64,000 nt of DNA from Bacteroidota bacterium. GTDB lineage: Bacteria; Bacteroidota; Bacteroidia; Bacteroidales; JAGONC01. Position numbers and translations under genes: made by a program. Every line of letters starts with the position of its first letter. Positions within the stretch are counted from its first letter, which is position 1. Where the stretch lies: the NCBI GenBank assembly GCA_022711405.1, contig JAKLFC010000002.1, forward strand, positions 124,001 to 188,000, in the 5' to 3' direction. Below the pieces are notes generated by a model that saw only the letters and a program-made list of their open reading frames with translations, ran no database searches and was not told where the DNA came from. Of this stretch, positions 9,901-21,120 are shown piece after piece.

Positions 9901-10278
9901 AGGGACGGGATCATTTTCGACGGTGTAAAAGAAGATGGTACCAAAAATGACATCATCGTCAGCCCTTTCTATTTCTATAAAAGTTACTACCCGCAATTTC
10001 ATGAGTCCTCCGTCATTGACGGCAGTTTCATAAAACTGCGTGAAGTCCTGATCGATTACTGGATACCGGATGAAATCATGGCCAGGACCGGTTTCATTAA
10101 GTCCTGTACCCTCTCCCTGTATGGCCGTAACCTGGCACTCCTGTGGACGCACAAATCAAATGACATCCGAATCGATCCCGAAGTTGGCTATGGAACCACG
10201 AACGATGGCGTCGGTGTTGAACAGAATCAGTTACCTCCGACCATGTCGACAGGGATCAAGCTGAGTCTGACCTTTTAG
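6994..10278 (+). CDS. SusC/RagA-type TonB-linked outer-membrane transporter
   Basis: 1094 aa. The signal peptide ends near residue 22 (ALHAQ). A carboxypeptidase-D-like beta-sandwich follows (about 23-100; ISGKITSSEDGSPIPGATV), then the TonB plug (about 105-235) with the SusC hallmarks LAGKVAGVQI, IRGNSSF, PLFIVDGVP and LKGANAAALYGARAASGVI, and a long beta-barrel ending in LSLTF with a terminal aromatic residue. SusC proteins form the TonB-driven channel beneath a SusD lid. The partner SusD follows after 43 bp. There are no glycosidases in the operon, so the substrate is unknown and may be a peptide or other oligomer. Confidence 0.95.
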   Translation: MGKSTLFIMLLLFTGMQALHAQKTISGKITSSEDGSPIPGATVVVKGTTIGTTSSADGTFQLEVPDYARILVFSFVGRITRDIELGTAEEFNVILEPDIMDIEGVVVTALGISREKKALGYSVQDIKGEDLEAAKENNIVNSLAGKVAGVQIINASGAVGSSSRITIRGNSSFGNNQPLFIVDGVPVSNYSSTVSQYGGVDWGNAIMDIDPANIESMSVLKGANAAALYGARAASGVILITTKSGNKSTSKGISVSFTTAYQMDNLAYLPLYQDKYGQGYAGDESFAIESGIDPTDIAAYEAWARENSFSYYDGAFGGVIDGIDESWGPRLDIGLNIPQFDSPLTDPRDPDTRTATPWISHPDNLKDFYQPGGTWDNNLSFAAASDKASGRLSLSSQNTTGTIPNTDMDKYTVHFSGTMNITKRFKAGAIITYVQNHSDNLPTGGYGGLMSPLSNWFGRQVDMKSLKDHWQELDVWGNPYNWNSLWNDNPYWTTGKNTNSRTRDRIFGNFNLTYQFTDWLSVTGRVGTDWYNEYRKAVRYNNPATLPEGAFSQSQRYENITYMDLILTADRELGEDFGLRVSLGADYSDRKFHSMSETATALTVPDLFTIANVKGTPSVTMYDSHGRENSVFGTLNLNFRRMLYLDITGRNDWSSTLPKDNWSYFYPSFGLSWVFTEAFDIPQNILTFGKIRGSWAQVGNATDPYQLTPTYAADPATFNGVACYYFTETMPPLDLKPEKTASLEVGTDLKFFNNRLGVDYTYYDKTTKNQILGVQVSSATGFADMLLNAGVIRNWGHELMVTGVALKSMKGLNWEITLNWSRNQNRIEELYGDLTTYYLSYAWGVTLEAPAPKKDENGDIVEYYPWGVIRGGGFVRDDHGNIVVGEDGIPKYTDTPVDIGHAMPDWFGGLRNAFHWKDLSLSFLIDFRKGGDIFSLTDWFGAYTGTSKETAEDIDGDHVMPAGDTYEIRRDGIIFDGVKEDGTKNDIIVSPFYFYKSYYPQFHESSVIDGSFIKLREVLIDYWIPDEIMARTGFIKSCTLSLYGRNLALLWTHKSNDIRIDPEVGYGTTNDGVGVEQNQLPPTMSTGIKLSLTF

Positions 10279-10321
10279 GTCCCCAAAAATCGGTATGAAT
10301 CATACACTTAAAATCGCGGCA

Positions 10322-11803
10322 ATGAAAAAGATCTTCAAAATAAATATCATCCTGGTCACAGGATTCCTAATTGCATCCATTTCATGTACCAGGGATTTTG
10401 AGGAAATCAACCAGGATCCCAACGAGCCCCTGGAGGTTCCCAACACGAACATTCTTGCACGTGCCCTCCGGTATACCGGGGATAATTTTTACAGTTACTG
10501 GCAGAAGACTGAAATGTGCAGCTATGCAGGTCAAATCACCAATATCATGTATCCTGTCGAATCCAGCTATCAATTCAGGGAAGGGACAGTCATCGCTTTA
10601 TGGTATAATTCTTTTGTGACGCTTAACAATCTGAAGCAGATCATCATCAGGGCTTCTGCTGACGGAGATAAGAACATGCAGGCTGCTGCCATCACATTCT
10701 CCTGCGTGCTCTGGCAGATGACTACCGACCATTGGAAAGCCGTTCCCTTCTCACAGGCCCTGCGGGGTCTGGAGGGCATCACCAACCCGGCATATGATAC
10801 CCAGGATCAGATCTATTACGGCATTGCCGACACATTGAAAATGGCTGCTGACCTCTTCGCAGAAGGTAACGGTGACGATCTGGGGGAAGGTGACCTTCTT
10901 TTCTACGGAGATGCTTTCAAGTGGCAGAAGTTCTGCAACTCGCTCCGCCTGCGCGTGGCCATCCGGATGTCAGGGGCTGATCCTGCCAGGGCAAGGGAAA
11001 TCATCGAAGAGGTTATGGGTGATCCGGTAAGATACCCGGTGATGTCGGGTAATGATGACAATGCCTTCCTGTGGTGGCCGGGGACTGCTCCATACCGGGA
11101 ACCGTATGCGGAAGATGCCATGGAAAATGACTTCAACGGCATGTGTGATGTCCTTGTCAATACGCTTATCCAGTACAATGACCCGCGTCTGCCCGTTTAT
11201 GCACAGCCCGCTTACTTCGACGAGGATAATAATCCGGTCTACCGCGGTATTGATCCGGGGGCTGTTCTGAATTCCTTCCAGCTGGATACGATTTCCCGGA
11301 TAGGAGCAAGGTTCTGTGATGATCCTGCAGGATTTACACCTTTCCTGAGGTACGCTGAAGTTCTGTTCGACATTGCCGAAGCTTCTTTCCTTGGATGGAA
11401 CACCGGATGGAATGCACAGGAGGCCTATGAAGCCGGCATCATCGCTTCCATGGAGGAAAATGGTATCACTGACCAGGCCACCCTCGATGCTTACCTGTCA
11501 CAGGCTGGGATTGCATGGAACAATGATGTCAGACAGATCCATCTTCAGAACTGGATCTGTATCTTCAAGGAGGGCCAGGAAGCCTGGGCTGAGGTGCGCA
11601 GGACCGACGTCCCGGTCATTGATATGTCGAAAGGCGCAACCAATCCTCCTTATGGCACGCATAACCGTCAGCCGTTCCGCTATCCCTATCCGACGGATGA
11701 ATATAACCTGAATGGGGCCAACGTCCAGGCGGTCAGCGGCGGGATCGTGGATGAGTTCTGGGGACAGCAGATGTGGTGGGATAAGAGAACCGGTGTTTAT
11801 TAA
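10322..11803 (+). CDS. SusD/RagB-family outer-membrane lipoprotein
   Basis: 493 aa from the ATG at 10322 (MKKIFKINIILV). This start is preferred over the in-frame ATG at 10295 because it begins the lipoprotein signal directly. The lipobox is IASISC, and CTRDFEEINQDPNEP is the typical SusD opening. The alpha-helical body resembles the SusD-like_2 subgroup. It should sit on the cell surface as the hinged lid and binding protein of the SusC transporter encoded immediately upstream. The stop is only 14 bp before the acetoacetate-CoA ligase start, so that gene may be co-transcribed. Confidence 0.93.
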   Translation: MKKIFKINIILVTGFLIASISCTRDFEEINQDPNEPLEVPNTNILARALRYTGDNFYSYWQKTEMCSYAGQITNIMYPVESSYQFREGTVIALWYNSFVTLNNLKQIIIRASADGDKNMQAAAITFSCVLWQMTTDHWKAVPFSQALRGLEGITNPAYDTQDQIYYGIADTLKMAADLFAEGNGDDLGEGDLLFYGDAFKWQKFCNSLRLRVAIRMSGADPARAREIIEEVMGDPVRYPVMSGNDDNAFLWWPGTAPYREPYAEDAMENDFNGMCDVLVNTLIQYNDPRLPVYAQPAYFDEDNNPVYRGIDPGAVLNSFQLDTISRIGARFCDDPAGFTPFLRYAEVLFDIAEASFLGWNTGWNAQEAYEAGIIASMEENGITDQATLDAYLSQAGIAWNNDVRQIHLQNWICIFKEGQEAWAEVRRTDVPVIDMSKGATNPPYGTHNRQPFRYPYPTDEYNLNGANVQAVSGGIVDEFWGQQMWWDKRTGVY

Positions 11804-11817
11804 AAATCTTTACAGCC

Positions 11818-13830
<2,013 letters not shown>

Positions 13831-14025
13831 AATCCTCGAAGAAAGTGTAATCAGATCCCTGCTTGCGCAGGGACAAGCATTGACAAATAAGGCTAGCTTT
13901 AAGGATAGACTACAGATATGCGCCTTCTAAAAATCTAGTATTTACAAAGGTATATATCATTATTTTGATTAATTTTAGAAGCCATTTCATTAAAATCAAT
14001 TTCTTAATATCTAATCTTATTCCAT
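13831..14025. other. 195-bp intergenic region
   Basis: AT-rich spacer between the ligase and the lyase-like gene. TAATTTTA near 13969-13976 may be a -7 element for the downstream gene, but no paired TTG was found. No terminator hairpin was recognised. Confidence 0.35.
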
Positions 14026-15036
14026 ATGATGAATTACCCCAAAAAAGTAACCATCGGTGAAATAACCGTGCGCGACGGTTTTCAACATGAAGAACATTTC
14101 ATTCCGACCGAAGCCAAACTTTGGATCCTGGAACAGTTGATATTGGCCGGATTCAAATACATCGAAGTGACCAACCTCGGCAATCCCAGGGGGATGCCCC
14201 AGTTCAGGGACGCCGACGCCCTGTTCAAGGGAATACGAAACAGCAAAAAAGTGAAAGATAAGCTGCAGGATGTGGTACTGACGGCCATCACCATTCGCGA
14301 AAAAGCCATCGAACGCGCGATACAGGCCCGTCAGGAAGGTTTTGGGCCCGACCGTATCCTGCTGATGGTCTCCACCAGCGAGTCGCATCATGTCCGTAAC
14401 TCCGGGCTGAGCCTTGCCGACTATTGGAAGATGTCGGAGGAATGGATCCCCAAAGCGCATGATGCGGGCATCCTGGTCAACGGTACGGTCAGCACCATCT
14501 GGGGCTGTCCCATCGAAGGCCCCACGGAAATGTCGAAAGCCATCGAATTCACCAAACACTGGTTCGACATCGGCGCCGACGACGTGGAACATGCTGACCA
14601 CGACGGTTCTGCGTCCCCCGACCGTGTCTACAAATACTATTCGATGCTGCTGGATGCCATCCCTACGCCGGAAAAACACATCGCCCACTTCCATACCACC
14701 CGAGGATGGGGTCTGGCCAACGTGCTGGCAGCCCTGCAGGCAGGCATGACCAACTTCGAAAGCACCATGGGCGGCATCGGCGGCCAGCCAGCCAACTTCA
14801 TCGACGGTTATCCCGTGGCCGGAACAGGAAAATATTACTATGACGATCCGAACATCGTTGGGCTGGTAACCACCGAAGATATGATCGTAATGATGGATGA
14901 AATGGGCATCGATACGCAGGTGAATGTGGATAAGGTGCTGGATATCGGCCGGATGGTCGAGAAGATCATCGGGCGCCGCCTCCGCTCCGAAGCCATCCGC
15001 AATGGACGGATTCCCAAGGAGTTGACGGGGAGATGA
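14026..15036 (+). CDS. HMG-CoA-lyase-like DRE-TIM metallolyase lacking the catalytic cysteine
   Basis: 336 aa, HMGL/DRE-TIM barrel. EITVRDGFQHEE (12-23) matches the RDGxQNE signature, with D17 as a metal ligand. STSESHHVRN (116-125) matches the SxSxxHxxxN region, and HFHTTRG (221-227) supplies the two metal histidines. In true HMG-CoA lyases the segment GGLGGCP carries the catalytic Cys; here it is GGIGGQP, with Q254. About ten extra residues follow before VTTED, and the Asn metal ligand normally preceding VATED is replaced by Leu. The neighbour is acetoacetate-CoA ligase, which fits the HMG-CoA/ketone-body theme, but the lost residues leave the reaction uncertain. The start may be either of the first two adjacent ATGs. 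Confidence 0.7.
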   Translation: MMNYPKKVTIGEITVRDGFQHEEHFIPTEAKLWILEQLILAGFKYIEVTNLGNPRGMPQFRDADALFKGIRNSKKVKDKLQDVVLTAITIREKAIERAIQARQEGFGPDRILLMVSTSESHHVRNSGLSLADYWKMSEEWIPKAHDAGILVNGTVSTIWGCPIEGPTEMSKAIEFTKHWFDIGADDVEHADHDGSASPDRVYKYYSMLLDAIPTPEKHIAHFHTTRGWGLANVLAALQAGMTNFESTMGGIGGQPANFIDGYPVAGTGKYYYDDPNIVGLVTTEDMIVMMDEMGIDTQVNVDKVLDIGRMVEKIIGRRLRSEAIRNGRIPKELTGR

Positions 15037-15037
15037 T

Positions 15038-15130
15038 GATATCTGATTAACGATTAACCGATATTTGATGTTTGATTTAAATCGCAAATCAAATCAGATA
15101 TCAGATATCTGTTAATCATTTAATCAGATA
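15038..15130. repeat. Dyad-rich AT repeat between convergent genes
   Basis: Contains repeated GATATCTGATTAA/TTAATCAGATAT elements in both orientations and tandem CAGATAT heptamers. It fills the whole gap between the convergent lyase-like gene and buk and extends over the buk stop codon. It could act as a two-way terminator, though no U-tract is present. Confidence 0.55.
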
Positions 15131-16200
15131 TATTCCAGAATCTCCGCTTCCCCGTTCATGATGCTGATGCCCGACATCATCAGCGCCTCGAAACTATTGA
15201 CGCTTGGATAGAGCATCACGTCGGCGATCTTGCTGACGCGGCCGGTCACGTTCTTGATGAACCGCTGGCTGTTGAAAATATTTCCGGATAAAAGGATCGC
15301 ATCCACGTTGCCTTCCAGCACCGTGGCCATGGCGCCGATCTCCTTGGAAACCTGGTACGCCAGGGCATAGGAATAGAAGGTCGCCGTGTCGTCACCCGAC
15401 ATGATCCGCTTGTCGATCTCATTGATGTTGCTGGTACCAAGATATGCAGCATAGCCTCCTCCTTCGGTGATCATCCTGATCATGTCCTCTTCGGTGTATT
15501 CTCCGCTGAAGCACATCCTGACCAGGTCCCCCACCGGAAGGGTACCCGTTCGTGAAATGGAAAACGGCCCGTCGCCGTCAAAGGTGTTGTTCACATCGAT
15601 CACCCTGCCCTGCTTGTGCGCCCCGACCGAGATCCCCTCACTGCCAATGTGCACCACCACCAGGTTGAGCTCCTCGTATTTCCGGTGCACCGACCGGGCG
15701 TATTTTTTGGCGACAAACTTATGACTGAGTGCATGGAAAATGGACTTCCGCTGGAACAGGGGATGCCCCGAAACCCTGGCCACATCGTCCAGTTCGTCCA
15801 CCACGATCGGATCCATGATATAGGCCTTCTTTCCGAGCGATTCAGCGATATCCGCTGCGATCAGCCCTCCCAGGTTGACCGCATGCTTGCCCAGCAACCC
15901 GACCCGAAGATCCTCTTTCATCCTGTCGTTGACCTCATAGATGCCTGACTTGAGTGGTTTGACCAGCCCGCTCATCCCCATGACCACCTCGATCAGGTCG
16001 GTGTTGATATCATTCTCTGTGAGTTCCTTCCAGATAAGTTTCCTGCGCCAGTCCTTCTGATCAATGACATCCCTGAAACGTGCTATTTCCTGCGGTGAAT
16101 GCTTGAGGGTCTTCAGAAAGATCAGTTCTGTACCCAGATACACGGCAACCCTGGTTTCATAGGGTTCCGGGTAAATGATAAGGATTTTCCGGTCAGCCAT
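15124..16200 (-). CDS. buk: Butyrate kinase
   Basis: 358 aa, the usual size. An ASKHA-fold acetate/butyrate kinase: butyryl phosphate + ADP to butyrate + ATP, and the reverse. Family landmarks include HALSHKFVAKKYA, VVHIGSEGISVGAHKQGRVIDVNN (Gly-rich phosphate loop), DGDGPFSISRTGTLPVGDL and the C-terminal ILLSGNIFNSQRFI. It begins 12 bp after the stop of icmF on the same strand and is evidently its operon partner. No phosphotransbutyrylase gene lies in the window, so the acyl-phosphate/acyl-CoA step must be encoded elsewhere. A branched substrate (isobutyrate or 2-methyl acids) is possible given the mutase partner. Confidence 0.93.
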   Translation of the reverse strand: MADRKILIIYPEPYETRVAVYLGTELIFLKTLKHSPQEIARFRDVIDQKDWRRKLIWKELTENDINTDLIEVVMGMSGLVKPLKSGIYEVNDRMKEDLRVGLLGKHAVNLGGLIAADIAESLGKKAYIMDPIVVDELDDVARVSGHPLFQRKSIFHALSHKFVAKKYARSVHRKYEELNLVVVHIGSEGISVGAHKQGRVIDVNNTFDGDGPFSISRTGTLPVGDLVRMCFSGEYTEEDMIRMITEGGGYAAYLGTSNINEIDKRIMSGDDTATFYSYALAYQVSKEIGAMATVLEGNVDAILLSGNIFNSQRFIKNVTGRVSKIADVMLYPSVNSFEALMMSGISIMNGEAEILEYI

Positions 16201-16212
16201 AACTTGATTTAT

Positions 16213-19200
16213 TTACATGTTTCTTCTGTACTGCCCCCCCACCTCAAAGAGGGAGTCGGTGATCTGTCCGATGGAACAATATTTTGAGCACTCCATGAGC
16301 TGTTCGAACACATTACGGTTGTTCAGCGCCGCATGCTGGAGATCCTGCAATGCCCTGCCCGCTTTCTCAGCCTGCGTTTTATGAAGCTCCTTCAGCATAG
16401 AGATCTGGTACTTCTTTTCCTTTACGGTGGCCCGGATCACTTCACCGGGTGTCACGGTTGGTGAGCCCTTCGACGACAAAAAGGTGTTCACTCCCATGAT
16501 CGGAAGCTTCCCGCTGTGCTTCATGTGCTCATAGTAGAGCGACTCCTCCTGGATCTTGCCCCGCTGGTACATGGTCTCCATGGCTCCCAGCACACCGCCG
16601 CGTTCAGCAATCCGGTCAAACTCGGTCAATACGGCCTCTTCGACAAGGTCGGTCAGCTCCTCGATGATGAACGAACCCTGCAGCGGATTCTGGTTCTTTG
16701 CCAGTCCCAGTTCATGGTTGATGATCAGCTGGATGGCCATGGCCCGGCGCACCGATTCCTCGGTCGGGGTCGTGATGGCCTCGTCGTAAGCATTGGTGTG
16801 CAGCGAGTTGCAGTTGTCGTATATGGCGTACAGGGCCTGCAGCGTTGTTCGGATATCGTTGAAATCGATCTCCTGGGAGTGCAGCGAACGGCCAGACGTC
16901 TGGATGTGGTACTTCAGCTTCTGGGAGCGTTCGTTGGCTCCGTATTTCAGCTTCATCGCCTTGGACCAGATCAGCCGTGCCACACGCCCGAGCACCGAGT
17001 ACTCAGGATCGATACCGTTGGAGAAAAAGAATGACAGGTTGGGGGCAAAATCATCCACCTTCATGCCACGGGAGAGATAGTACTCCACGTAGGTAAATCC
17101 GTTGGACAACGTGAAAGCCAGCTGGGAGATGGGATTTGCACCTGCCTCCGCGATATGATATCCCGAAATGGAAACAGAATAGAAATTACGGACATTATGC
17201 CTGATAAAATACTCCTGGATGTCGCCCATGAGCTTCAGGGAGAAATCCGTCGAATAGATGCACGTGTTCTGCGCCTGGTCCTCCTTGAGGATATCCGCCT
17301 GCACCGTGCCCCTGACCGTCCGCAGCGTATGCGCCTTGATCCTTTCATAGACGTCCGCAGGCAGTACCTGATCGCCGGTGATTCCCAGCAATAGCAGACC
17401 CAGCCCGTCGTTTCCCCTGGGAAGCTCTCCCTGGTACTGGGGACGCCGGGTTCCTTTCTTTTGATAGATCGCTTCGATCTTCCGGGTGATTTCCTCCACC
17501 AGTCCGTGTTCATGGATATACAGCTCACACTGCTGGTCGATGGCCGCATTCATGAAGTACCCCACCATGGTGGGCGCAGGCCCGTTGATGGTCATCGAAA
17601 CGGAGGTCTTCGGGTCACACAGGTTGAAACCTGAGTACAGCTTTTTTGCATCATCCAGGCAGGAGATGGATACGCCGGAATTACCGATTTTACCGTAAAT
17701 ATCCGGCCGGATGTGAGGATCGTTGCCATACAGGGTGACTGAATCGAAAGCTGTGGAAAGCCTCACAGCAGGCATTCCGTACGAAACGTAATGGAACCGC
17801 TTATTGGTGCGTTCCGGCCCGCCTTCTCCGGCGAACATGCGGGTAGGATCTTCCTCCTCCCGCTTGAACGGGAATACCCCTGCAGCATACGGAAACTCTC
17901 CCGGTACATTCTCACGAAGATTCCATTTCAGGATATCTCCCCAGGCTTTGTATCCAGGCAATACGATCTTCGGGATCTTCAGATGGGAAAGGGACTCCGA
18001 ATGGGTCTCCACTTTGATCTCCTTTTCCCTGACCTTATAGATAAAATGCGGATCCCGGTAACACTTTTTCTTCTCCTCCCATGTTTCCAGCACCTTTTTA
18101 CTGGCTCCGTCCAGCTTCAGCTCATGATCATGATACAGTTTTGCCAGCCGGTCCCTGACCGGTTTATCCTGAATGGTCTCGCTGAGAGAATCCAGAGATG
18201 TCTGCAGGCTATAAAGTTTTTGTGCAACGTCGGCCTGGTCTTCCGTCCAGCGGTTATAATTTCGGACCGTGTCGGCAATCTCGGCCAGGTAACGGGTCCG
18301 GTTGGGAGGGATGATGTATATCTTTTCGGATAGTTCGGGGATGATCCTTGCTTTGGTGGCAAAGCTGATCCCTGTTTTATTTTCGATGAGATGAATAAGA
18401 TTCTTATAGAAGTTATTCACGCCCGGATCGTTGAACTGGGAGGCGACAGTACCGTAGACCGGGATGGTCTCGGGGTCGGCGTTCCAGAGCAGGTGGTTGC
18501 GGGTGTATTGCTTTTTCACATCGCGGAGGGCATCCATCGAACCGCGCTTGTCGAACTTGTTCAGTGCGATGATATCGGCAAAGTCCAACATGTCGATCTT
18601 TTCCAGCTGGGTGGCGGCTCCGTATTCGGGGGTCATCACGTACATGGAAACGTCGCTGTGGTCGATGATCTCCGTGTCCGACTGGCCGATGCCCGATGTT
18701 TCGAGGAGGATCAGGTCGAAGCCGGCGGCCTGAACGATGCACAGGGCGTCCTTCACGTACTTCGACAGGGCGAGGTTGGACTGACGCGTGGCCAGGGAGC
18801 GCATATACACGCGGGGGTGGTGGATGGAGTTCATCCGGATGCGGTCGCCCAGCAGGGCGCCGCCGGATTTGCGCTTGGAAGGATCCACCGAGATGATGGC
18901 GATCCTTTTCTCCGGGAAATCGATCAGAAAGCGCCTGACGATCTCATCGATCAGCGAGGATTTACCGGATCCTCCTGTGCCGGTGATGCCCAGCACGGGC
19001 GATTGTTTGCCTTTTTTTGCTTCCTGGAGGGCTCCGATGATCTCCCCGACCGACTCCGGGAAATTCTCTGCTGCCGAGATCAGCCGCGCGATGGACCGGT
19101 AGTCCCTGGCAATGATTCTTTGTACGTCGATGTGGTTATCAGATCCGGTCGGGAAATCGCTCCTGGCCATCACGTCGTTGATCATTCCCTGCAGTCCCAT

Positions 19201-19587
19201 CTTACGTCCGTCGTCGGGCGAGTAGATGCCGGCGATGCCGTAGGCATAAAGCTCGTCGATCTCATGGGGCAGGATGGTCCCGCCGCCACCGCCGAAAATC
19301 CTGATCTGTCCGCTCTCATTTTCCTGCAACAGGTCGTACATGTACTTAAAAAATTCCATGTGCCCGCCCTGGTAGCAGGTCACGGCAATGGCCTGCACAT
19401 CTTCCTGGATGGCGCACTGGACGATCTCTGCCACGGAGCGGTTGTGCCCCAGGTGGATCACTTCGGCGCCGGTGGATTGCAGGATGCGCCGCATCACGTT
19501 GATGGCCGCGTCATGTCCGTCGAACAGCGACGCGGCGGTGACGATCCGGATGTGGTTTTGCGGTTTGTACGGTTTGGGATCGGTCAT
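16213..19587 (-). CDS. icmF: Fused isobutyryl-CoA mutase (B12-binding, G-protein chaperone and mutase domains)
   Basis: 1124 aa in the IcmF order. The B12-binding Rossmann domain (about 10-145) has base-off ligand H25 in DGHDAA. A MeaB/MMAA-type GTPase (about 195-430) follows, with P-loop GTGGSGKSS (203-211), the [16 protein letters not shown] switch and NKFD. The mutase TIM barrel runs from about 540 to the end, with [31 protein letters not shown] and [11 protein letters not shown]. The domain order and the VFPFKR segment at the acyl-binding site are those of IcmF rather than two-subunit methylmalonyl-CoA mutase. The reaction is butyryl-CoA to isobutyryl-CoA, though related acyl-CoAs are possible. 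Butyrate kinase is co-transcribed downstream. TATCTTTG reads leftward at 19608-19615 as a possible -7 element. Confidence 0.88.
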   Translation of the reverse strand: MTDPKPYKPQNHIRIVTAASLFDGHDAAINVMRRILQSTGAEVIHLGHNRSVAEIVQCAIQEDVQAIAVTCYQGGHMEFFKYMYDLLQENESGQIRIFGGGGGTILPHEIDELYAYGIAGIYSPDDGRKMGLQGMINDVMARSDFPTGSDNHIDVQRIIARDYRSIARLISAAENFPESVGEIIGALQEAKKGKQSPVLGITGTGGSGKSSLIDEIVRRFLIDFPEKRIAIISVDPSKRKSGGALLGDRIRMNSIHHPRVYMRSLATRQSNLALSKYVKDALCIVQAAGFDLILLETSGIGQSDTEIIDHSDVSMYVMTPEYGAATQLEKIDMLDFADIIALNKFDKRGSMDALRDVKKQYTRNHLLWNADPETIPVYGTVASQFNDPGVNNFYKNLIHLIENKTGISFATKARIIPELSEKIYIIPPNRTRYLAEIADTVRNYNRWTEDQADVAQKLYSLQTSLDSLSETIQDKPVRDRLAKLYHDHELKLDGASKKVLETWEEKKKCYRDPHFIYKVREKEIKVETHSESLSHLKIPKIVLPGYKAWGDILKWNLRENVPGEFPYAAGVFPFKREEEDPTRMFAGEGGPERTNKRFHYVSYGMPAVRLSTAFDSVTLYGNDPHIRPDIYGKIGNSGVSISCLDDAKKLYSGFNLCDPKTSVSMTINGPAPTMVGYFMNAAIDQQCELYIHEHGLVEEITRKIEAIYQKKGTRRPQYQGELPRGNDGLGLLLLGITGDQVLPADVYERIKAHTLRTVRGTVQADILKEDQAQNTCIYSTDFSLKLMGDIQEYFIRHNVRNFYSVSISGYHIAEAGANPISQLAFTLSNGFTYVEYYLSRGMKVDDFAPNLSFFFSNGIDPEYSVLGRVARLIWSKAMKLKYGANERSQKLKYHIQTSGRSLHSQEIDFNDIRTTLQALYAIYDNCNSLHTNAYDEAITTPTEESVRRAMAIQLIINHELGLAKNQNPLQGSFIIEELTDLVEEAVLTEFDRIAERGGVLGAMETMYQRGKIQEESLYYEHMKHSGKLPIMGVNTFLSSKGSPTVTPGEVIRATVKEKKYQISMLKELHKTQAEKAGRALQDLQHAALNNRNVFEQLMECSKYCSIGQITDSLFEVGGQYRRNM

Positions 19588-19607
19588 GGGAAAAAGAACT
19601 GTTCAGA

Positions 19608-19615
19608 CAAAGATA
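19608..19615 (-). promoter_or_regulatory. Predicted -7 element of icmF-buk
   Basis: TATCTTTG on the minus strand, a perfect match to TAnnTTTG, 20 bp before the icmF start codon. A well-spaced TTG was not found; the region upstream is occupied by a repeat. Confidence 0.4.
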
Positions 19616-19617
19616 GG

Positions 19618-19846
19618 GTAAATCCCAAATTCCATGATACAAATTCCAAACAAATCCCAGGATTCAAATTCCAATACATTGTTACGAAAGGGCTGTTGAG
19701 CCTGAGAATGAATCTTGATCCACGAATACCGCGTAGCGGTTCAAGCTTTGTAATCCCGTGACATGCCACCCACCACTTGCCCCTCCCAGATCCCCGTTTA
19801 AACGGGGACCAATTGGGGAGGGGTTGGGGTGGGGCTGACTGCTTGT
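19618..19846. repeat. Composite intergenic repeat, copy 1
   Basis: Consists of an R2 part (19618-19680, AAATCCCAAATTCC-type), a middle part (about 19681-19765, containing CCGCGTAGCGGTTCAAGC), and an R3 G/C palindrome (19766-19846). The same three parts occur in the same order and orientation at 22157-22360. It lies between the stop of the ATPase gene and the icmF promoter. Confidence 0.85.
19815..19834 (+). other. G-quadruplex-type motif in R3 repeat
   Basis: GGGGAGGGGTTGGGGTGGGG: four runs of four guanines with loops of 1, 2 and 1 nt. Closely similar motifs are at 22333-22352 and 28677-28696, all on the + strand. Confidence 0.7.
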
Positions 19847-19866
19847 ATTTCGGGAGAAATGCAAAA

Positions 19867-21087
19867 TCACCACAGAAAGCCGAACAGAATCAGGGGAATG
19901 CCTTTTTTAAATCCGGGCTGGGTCAATACCAGCTTCTCTTTCTCAACGACACCTTTAAACTGGGATGTACCCTTTCCTGCACCGCCTATTTCGATGATCA
20001 GCTTTTGGTCATGAATATAAAGTACATAATCGGGAAGTTTTTGTCCTCGCTTACTCTTAAGATAATTGACAGTAAAACCGGCCCCGGTGACATGATGAAT
20101 GAAAAATTCTTCACGCATAGCTCCGATAAGCCTGTCTTCGTCAATGCCTTGAGCAAGACTGGATCGTAAGACGGGCACAAGCATGATCTTCGGCTCCGGC
20201 ATGACATTGGTACCGTGAGGCAACAGAATTTTTAAAAGGGATGCTTCCTCCATCATACCAATAAATTGCTGGGCTTTGTATTTCGTTATCCCGACATTCC
20301 TGGCAATGGATGAATAACTGCAACCGTCTGTTCCCGCTCTTGCTATGAATAATAAAATTGCCCTTACGGATTGTATGTCCTCCTGTGATAACTTGCTTAC
20401 CGTCAACATATCCTTTTGAGTCACCATATCAATAGTAGAAATGACAACGGAACGCAATGGTGAATCCAGACAGGCAGGAAATGCGCCAAGCTCTGAATAG
20501 GTCCTGAAATATGATTCGAAGGAAAACAGCTTGTGATACAGCTCTTTATGATTTGTTAAGATCTCTTCCACCGTAATCAGCGGTACATCAGCTTTCTTGC
20601 TGAATATCAGATACTCACGGAAAGAAAAAAGTGGTAATGAAAATAGGGTCAATCTTCTTGAAAGGTCGAATTTGCTTTTCGACAGTTCAAGGGATGATGA
20701 GGAAGTAAAAAGAATCTTCAGATCCAGGAAATCATGGATCTTCTTGAGTTGTCCCTGCCAGTCCTTCACTGTATGGATTTCATCAATCATGAGATACCTG
20801 ATCCCAAATGAGCTGAAAAGCGTGGAGGAGAGTTCAAAAAGATCGGTGCCCACGGGCAATGTATCACCGCTTATGTAAAAGGATTTATCCAATTCAACGG
20901 CCAGCTGCCTTAGCATGATGGTCTTGCCTGTCCCTCTTAATCCCATGATACCCGCCATCTGGCGTGTATTGGCCAGTAAATATTTTAATTGCGGATGAAG
21001 GAACCGCTTCTCAGGATACTGCACGGCCTGATCTTTTGACAGCCTGTCAAGATGAATCAATTCCTCAATTAAGTCGTTCTGGACCAT
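19867..21087 (-). CDS. AAA ATPase of the AAA_14/DUF4143 type
   Basis: 406 aa. Walker A GLRGTGKT (about 50-57), Walker B YLMIDEIH (about 98-105), then a typical sensor segment (ILFTSSSSLEL) and an arginine-rich loop. The C-terminal half (about 250-406) contains a winged-helix-like part (YSSIARNVGITKYKAQQFIGMMEEASLL) and a PD-(D/E)XK-like DUF4143 region (KLPDYVLYIHDQKLIIEIGGAGKG). The family is very common in Bacteroidetes and its role is poorly known. The promoter region contains a 51-bp palindrome, which suggests a bound regulator or autoregulation through the winged helix. The segment holding this gene and the next is flanked by two direct copies of a 200-bp composite repeat. Confidence 0.8.
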   Translation of the reverse strand: MVQNDLIEELIHLDRLSKDQAVQYPEKRFLHPQLKYLLANTRQMAGIMGLRGTGKTIMLRQLAVELDKSFYISGDTLPVGTDLFELSSTLFSSFGIRYLMIDEIHTVKDWQGQLKKIHDFLDLKILFTSSSSLELSKSKFDLSRRLTLFSLPLFSFREYLIFSKKADVPLITVEEILTNHKELYHKLFSFESYFRTYSELGAFPACLDSPLRSVVISTIDMVTQKDMLTVSKLSQEDIQSVRAILLFIARAGTDGCSYSSIARNVGITKYKAQQFIGMMEEASLLKILLPHGTNVMPEPKIMLVPVLRSSLAQGIDEDRLIGAMREEFFIHHVTGAGFTVNYLKSKRGQKLPDYVLYIHDQKLIIEIGGAGKGTSQFKGVVEKEKLVLTQPGFKKGIPLILFGFLW

Positions 21088-21106
21088 ATGATGGGTATTT
21101 TTAGGA

Positions 21107-21114
21107 CAAATATA
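21107..21114 (-). promoter_or_regulatory. Predicted -7 element of the ATPase gene
   Basis: TATATTTG on the minus strand, 19 bp before the ATPase start codon at 21087. The upstream -33 position falls inside the long palindrome at 21121-21171. Confidence 0.45.
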
Positions 21115-21120
21115 ATCATT

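Noticed and set aside
9325-10152. 275-codon minus-strand frame opposite susC
   Set aside because: Shadow of the SusC barrel.
14017-15087. 356-codon open frame on the minus strand opposite the lyase-like gene
   Set aside because: Antisense to a conserved enzyme and without recognisable motifs.
18391-19761. 456-codon open frame on the + strand opposite icmF
   Set aside because: It lies fully antisense to the well-conserved IcmF B12 and GTPase domains; the translation is low-complexity-like (His, Val, Gly, Asp rich) with no recognisable domain. It is a by-product of codon bias.
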